NCBI RefSeq assembly: GCF_008728195.1
Contig: NZ_CP031598.1
Span: 1,550,001 to 1,614,000, forward strand
Length of the DNA: 64,000 bases
Reading direction: 5' to 3'
Source of the DNA: Roseovarius indicus
GTDB lineage: Bacteria > Pseudomonadota > Alphaproteobacteria > Rhodobacterales > Rhodobacteraceae
The stretch's first letter is position 1. Each line of letters starts with the position of its first letter. The notes beneath the pieces were generated by a model. The model did not search any database, had not been told where the DNA came from, and saw nothing but the letters and a program-made list of their open reading frames with translations. A program made the translations under genes and the position numbers. This document shows positions 61,805 to 64,000 of the stretch, in pieces.

Positions 61805-62599
61805 TCCCCAAAGCGCATGAAAGTGATGCACGGGCCCGTGCCCCTGGCCCACGTCCAATGCATCGCTTTCGGCAAGCGCGGCGTGCAGATAGGCCTTGGC
61901 GCGGGCCACGGCTTCGGGCATGTCGTGATGTGGCAAAAGCGCCGCGATGGCCGAAGAGAGCGTGCAGCCGGTGCCGTGATCGTTGGTCGTGGCGATGCGC
62001 GGGGCCTTCAGTGCCCGGGTGCCCTTGGGGCCAGTCAGCAGGTCGGTGCTGTGCTCGCCCTCCAGATGCCCGCCCTTCAGCAGCACGTAGTCCGAACCTA
62101 GCGCCAAGAGGTCCGGTAGGGCGGCCTGCATCGCCTGGACAGTCCAGTCGTCTTCGCGACCCAGCAGAACTGCGGCTTCGGGCAGGTTCGGGGTGATGAC
62201 GCGGGCCAGCGGCACAAGCGCCTCGCGCACGGCCGAGACCGCTTCTGGGTCGAGCAGGGCATGACCGCTTTTTGCCACCATCACCGGGTCGAGCACGATG
62301 TTACCCGCCCCGTGATGGCGCAGCCTGTCGGCCACGGCCTCGGCAATTCCGGCATTTGAGATCATCCCGATCTTCACCGCGTCGATGCGTACGTCGTCCA
62401 GTACCGCGTCGATCTGGTCGGCGACGAAATCGGGCGACAGTGCCTGAAAAGAGCGGACGCCGCAGGTGTTCTGCGCCACGACTGCGGTGACGACCGAACA
62501 GGCATATGCCCCTAGCGCCGACATGGCCTTGATATCGGCCTGGATTCCTGCGCCGCCCGAGGGATCGGTACCCGCGATGGTCAGGACGTTAGCGGTCAT
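61793..62599 (-). CDS. thiD: Hydroxymethylpyrimidine/phosphomethylpyrimidine kinase
   Basis: A 268-residue ribokinase-fold enzyme phosphorylating HMP and HMP phosphate. Motifs are LTIAGTDPSGGAGIQADIKA, VDAVKIGM-type RIDAVKIGMISNA, VLDPVMVAKSGHALL, and the anion hole NDHGTGCTLSSAIAALLPHH. Its ATG overlaps the NUDIX stop by 4 bp, so the two are coupled and both lie behind the minus-strand TPP riboswitch at 63096-63187. It supplies the pyrophosphorylated pyrimidine to ThiE, encoded convergently next door. Confidence 0.96.
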   Translation of the reverse strand: MTANVLTIAGTDPSGGAGIQADIKAMSALGAYACSVVTAVVAQNTCGVRSFQALSPDFVADQIDAVLDDVRIDAVKIGMISNAGIAEAVADRLRHHGAGNIVLDPVMVAKSGHALLDPEAVSAVREALVPLARVITPNLPEAAVLLGREDDWTVQAMQAALPDLLALGSDYVLLKGGHLEGEHSTDLLTGPKGTRALKAPRIATTNDHGTGCTLSSAIAALLPHHDMPEAVARAKAYLHAALAESDALDVGQGHGPVHHFHALWGSGV

Positions 62600-63045
62600 G
62601 ACGGCATCTCCGACATCAGTGCAGCGGCCTGGTCCGCGACCTCGGCCACATCGAGGCTCAGCGCGAGGTTTCTGTCAGTTAATGCATTGAGGTCGACCCA
62701 TCGCGCCTCGAGCGCGTCGTCCCCCGCAACCGGCTCTCCGGCTTTCCATCGGAATAGCACGGCGATCAAGATGAAGTGTCGGCACAGGTTGCCTGTGGCG
62801 TCATGGTCGAACGCGTCAACTGCCGTGAACACGCGGAGCGGCTCGGCGGAAACACCGGTTTCCTCCGCGAGTTCTCTTGTTGCGGCTTCAAACAGGGTCT
62901 CGCCGTGGCCGATCTTTCCGCCCGGAAATCCCCACCGCCCCGCGTCGGGCGGATTTGCGCGGCGAACGAGAAGCACCTGATTGTCGCGTATGACGGCGGC
63001 GATGGTCGCGGAAATCGGGCGAGGGTCTATGGATGGAGATGGCAA
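62596..63045 (-). CDS. NUDIX hydrolase in the TPP-regulated thiD operon
   Basis: A 149-residue NUDIX protein. The Nudix box spans 43-65: GGKIGHGETLFEAATREL then AEETGV, with Glu58, Glu61 and Glu62 available for metal. The likely start is TTG 63045: a TAG lies in frame just upstream, there is no in-frame ATG, and GAGG sits 5 bp before the TTG. The sequence looks like the MutT/8-oxo-dGTPase-like branch, but its position, coupled to thiD and directly behind a TPP riboswitch, argues for a role with thiamine phosphates or damaged thiamine precursors. The substrate is unproven. Confidence 0.85.
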   Translation of the reverse strand: MPSPSIDPRPISATIAAVIRDNQVLLVRRANPPDAGRWGFPGGKIGHGETLFEAATRELAEETGVSAEPLRVFTAVDAFDHDATGNLCRHFILIAVLFRWKAGEPVAGDDALEARWVDLNALTDRNLALSLDVAEVADQAAALMSEMPS

Positions 63046-63095
63046 GTCGGCCTCGTCATGCTAAGGCCGGCAAGGGCAAGAGAGCGGTGCGATCC

Positions 63096-63187
63096 TGTCC
63101 CTTCGCCGGCATGATCCGGATCAGGTTCAAAGGGTCACCGCGCTGCATCTGCCAGCGATATCTCAGCCCCTTGTCGGGACACCCCTA
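63096..63187 (-). promoter_or_regulatory. TPP riboswitch of the NUDIX-thiD operon
   Basis: On the minus strand the conserved blocks are GGGGTGTCCCGACAAGG, GGCTGAGAT, GTGACCCTTTGAACCTGATC, CGGATCATGCCGGCGAAGGG. They match the TPP aptamer consensus and resemble the switch at 58346. About 50 bases separate it from TTG 63045, so the switch probably controls translation start or early termination. It brings the leftward NUDIX-thiD pair under the same TPP feedback as thiC-thiM-thiE. Confidence 0.93.
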
Positions 63188-63221
63188 GGTAATTTGCATC
63201 CTATCAGTGTGGTGCCCGAAA

Positions 63222-63560
63222 TCAACGCTTCCCGTGCTGCGACTCTGCCGGGCCCAGATGCCTGAGGGTCTCTTCTCGGAGCACCCGCGCAAGCCTTTCG
63301 GCAAAGCGCGACAGTTTCGGTGCCCGCAACAGGCGCACGTCGATGTTCGGTAAATCCGGCAGGTCAAGCTCTGCGCCGACGCAGGCGAGATCCTCCGGTC
63401 TGCCGTGATCCATGCGAACGACGATGCCTAAGCCACTGCGCAAGCCAGCCCAGACGGCGGGCAGGTTCGGAGTGGTGAGCACGGCGCGCCAGCGCGTTTG
63501 GCTGTGGTCCAGCACGGCACCCATGCAGCAGGAGTGCGCCGTGCCAGAACGAAAGCGGAA
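63222..63560 (-). pseudogene. LysR-family regulator, C-terminal fragment
   Basis: The frame ending at 63222 reads HSCCMGAVLDHSQTRWRAVL, TTPNLPAVWAGLRSGLGIVV, then DLPNIDVRLLRAPKLSRFAE and RLARVLREET. This is the last third of a LysR co-inducer domain (the L-W-A-x-L-R-x-G-L-G turn and the closing helix are distinctive). A stop precedes it in frame near 63575, and no HTH or start is present, so only a remnant survives. It lies directly upstream of the NUDIX riboswitch promoter area. Confidence 0.6.
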
Positions 63561-63740
63561 GCCGCACGATTAGCACCATTGCTTGCTGTTACATACCGTC
63601 TGATCACCGTCGCAGTGGGGTGCGTGGATAGTAATGCGGAGGCCTGCCTCGGGGTTAGACTCGGAAGAGGCGATGTTCCGTCTAGATGAAAAGCCAAGAA
63701 CCTGCCGTGGCCCCGGTCTCAAGTGCGGGCGCAAATGGCG

Positions 63741-64000
63741 TCACAGGGTTGCGATACTTGGCTCTGTCCGCCGGCTGAGCGCGACAATGGTCGGGATGGC
63801 CGCGAGGGCGAGGCCCGCGGCAATAGAGAAGAAGATTCCGTAGCCGAAATGCTCTGCCACGAGGCCGGCGAGGCTGCCAGAGATCATGCTGACGGCTGCA
63901 TCCATGCACTGGAACAGCGTGAAGTCGACGCCCGCCTGCCGGGGGTCGGACCATTTCATGAAGAGCGCGTAGAGCGCCACGAAGCCGAGCGCCATCATCG
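63741..64000 (-). CDS. MFS transporter, C-terminal part (5' end off window)
   Basis: The minus strand is open from the right window edge to a TAG stop at 63741-63743 or nearby. The visible ~85 residues hold two to three transmembrane segments (MMALGFVALYALFMKW, then GIFFSIAAGLALAAIPTIVA) and the loop SDPRQAGVDFTLFQCMDAAV. That loop, D-P-R-x-A-G-x-D-F-T, is typical of the AmpG/RhtX-FptX group of major facilitators, used for muropeptides or siderophores. The rest lies outside the window, so neither length nor substrate class can be fixed. Confidence 0.7.
   Translation of the reverse strand, partial: MMALGFVALYALFMKWSDPRQAGVDFTLFQCMDAAVSMISGSLAGLVAEHFGYGIFFSIAAGLALAAIPTIVALSRRTEPSIATL

Overview
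The window comes from a GC-rich alphaproteobacterium, most likely a marine Rhodobacterales/Roseobacter-type organism. The evidence is the tightly overlapping ATGA/GTGA operons, several ABC uptake systems for organic nitrogen and acids, a GbsR/MarR-linked cyanide-insensitive type bd oxidase, trifunctional-size PutA, a TPP-controlled thiC-thiM-thiE cluster, and several decayed IS6-family insertion sequences. No rRNA, intact tRNA, CRISPR array or prophage was seen.

Layout. 1-319 is the start of an unrecognised minus-strand gene cut by the window edge. 793-6701 is a three-gene exported operon: a papain-like cysteine peptidase with a DUF4384-like tail, an OmpA-like peptidoglycan-binding protein, and a 1280-residue protein ending in a caspase-fold peptidase domain. 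6863-7811 is a graveyard of a GlcF/flavin-oxidase chimera, an AraC regulator stub and an IS6 remnant. 7914-10929 holds a GbsR/MarR regulator with cydAB. 11085-11780 is IS6 debris and a dead MocR regulator.

11836-23003 is a divergent catabolic locus built around an XRE-cupin regulator. To the left are an ALDH, a DapA-family lyase and an FAD amine/amino-acid oxidase. To the right are a spermidine/putrescine-type ABC importer, a GlcD-like FAD oxidase and an LldD-like FMN oxidase. Three copies of one 10-bp motif flank the regulator. An ALDH pseudogene follows.

24729-43876 is the largest unit: two divergent operons that share a 379-bp control region with two near-identical palindromes, each 25-26 bp from a start codon. 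The left arm encodes CoA-thioester beta-oxidation-like enzymes, including a thiolase-fold protein without the nucleophilic cysteine paired with a DUF35 protein, a split MFE-2-like pair, a PRISE-type reductase and a cyclase-family hydrolase. The right arm encodes a branched-chain-amino-acid-type ABC importer, an acyl-CoA dehydrogenase, a TetR regulator, a PaaK-like CoA ligase, two type III CoA transferases and an enoyl-CoA-reductase-like SDR. Together they look like import, CoA activation and stepwise oxidation of a carboxylic acid whose identity cannot be read from the sequence.

44107-51398 is a second transporter plus CoA-chemistry locus: LysR, a PotABCD-type importer, an atypical crotonase and a CaiC-like ligase. 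51708-56998 holds nhaC and putA on the minus strand. 57328-58015 is a dead IS6 transposase. 58346-63187 is thiamine metabolism: a TPP riboswitch with thiC-thiM-thiE rightward, and a second TPP riboswitch with a NUDIX gene and thiD leftward. The right end has a LysR fragment and the 3' part of an MFS transporter gene.

The best candidates for undescribed biology are the exported papain/OmpA/caspase operon, the twin-operator CoA island, and the riboswitch-controlled NUDIX-thiD pair.
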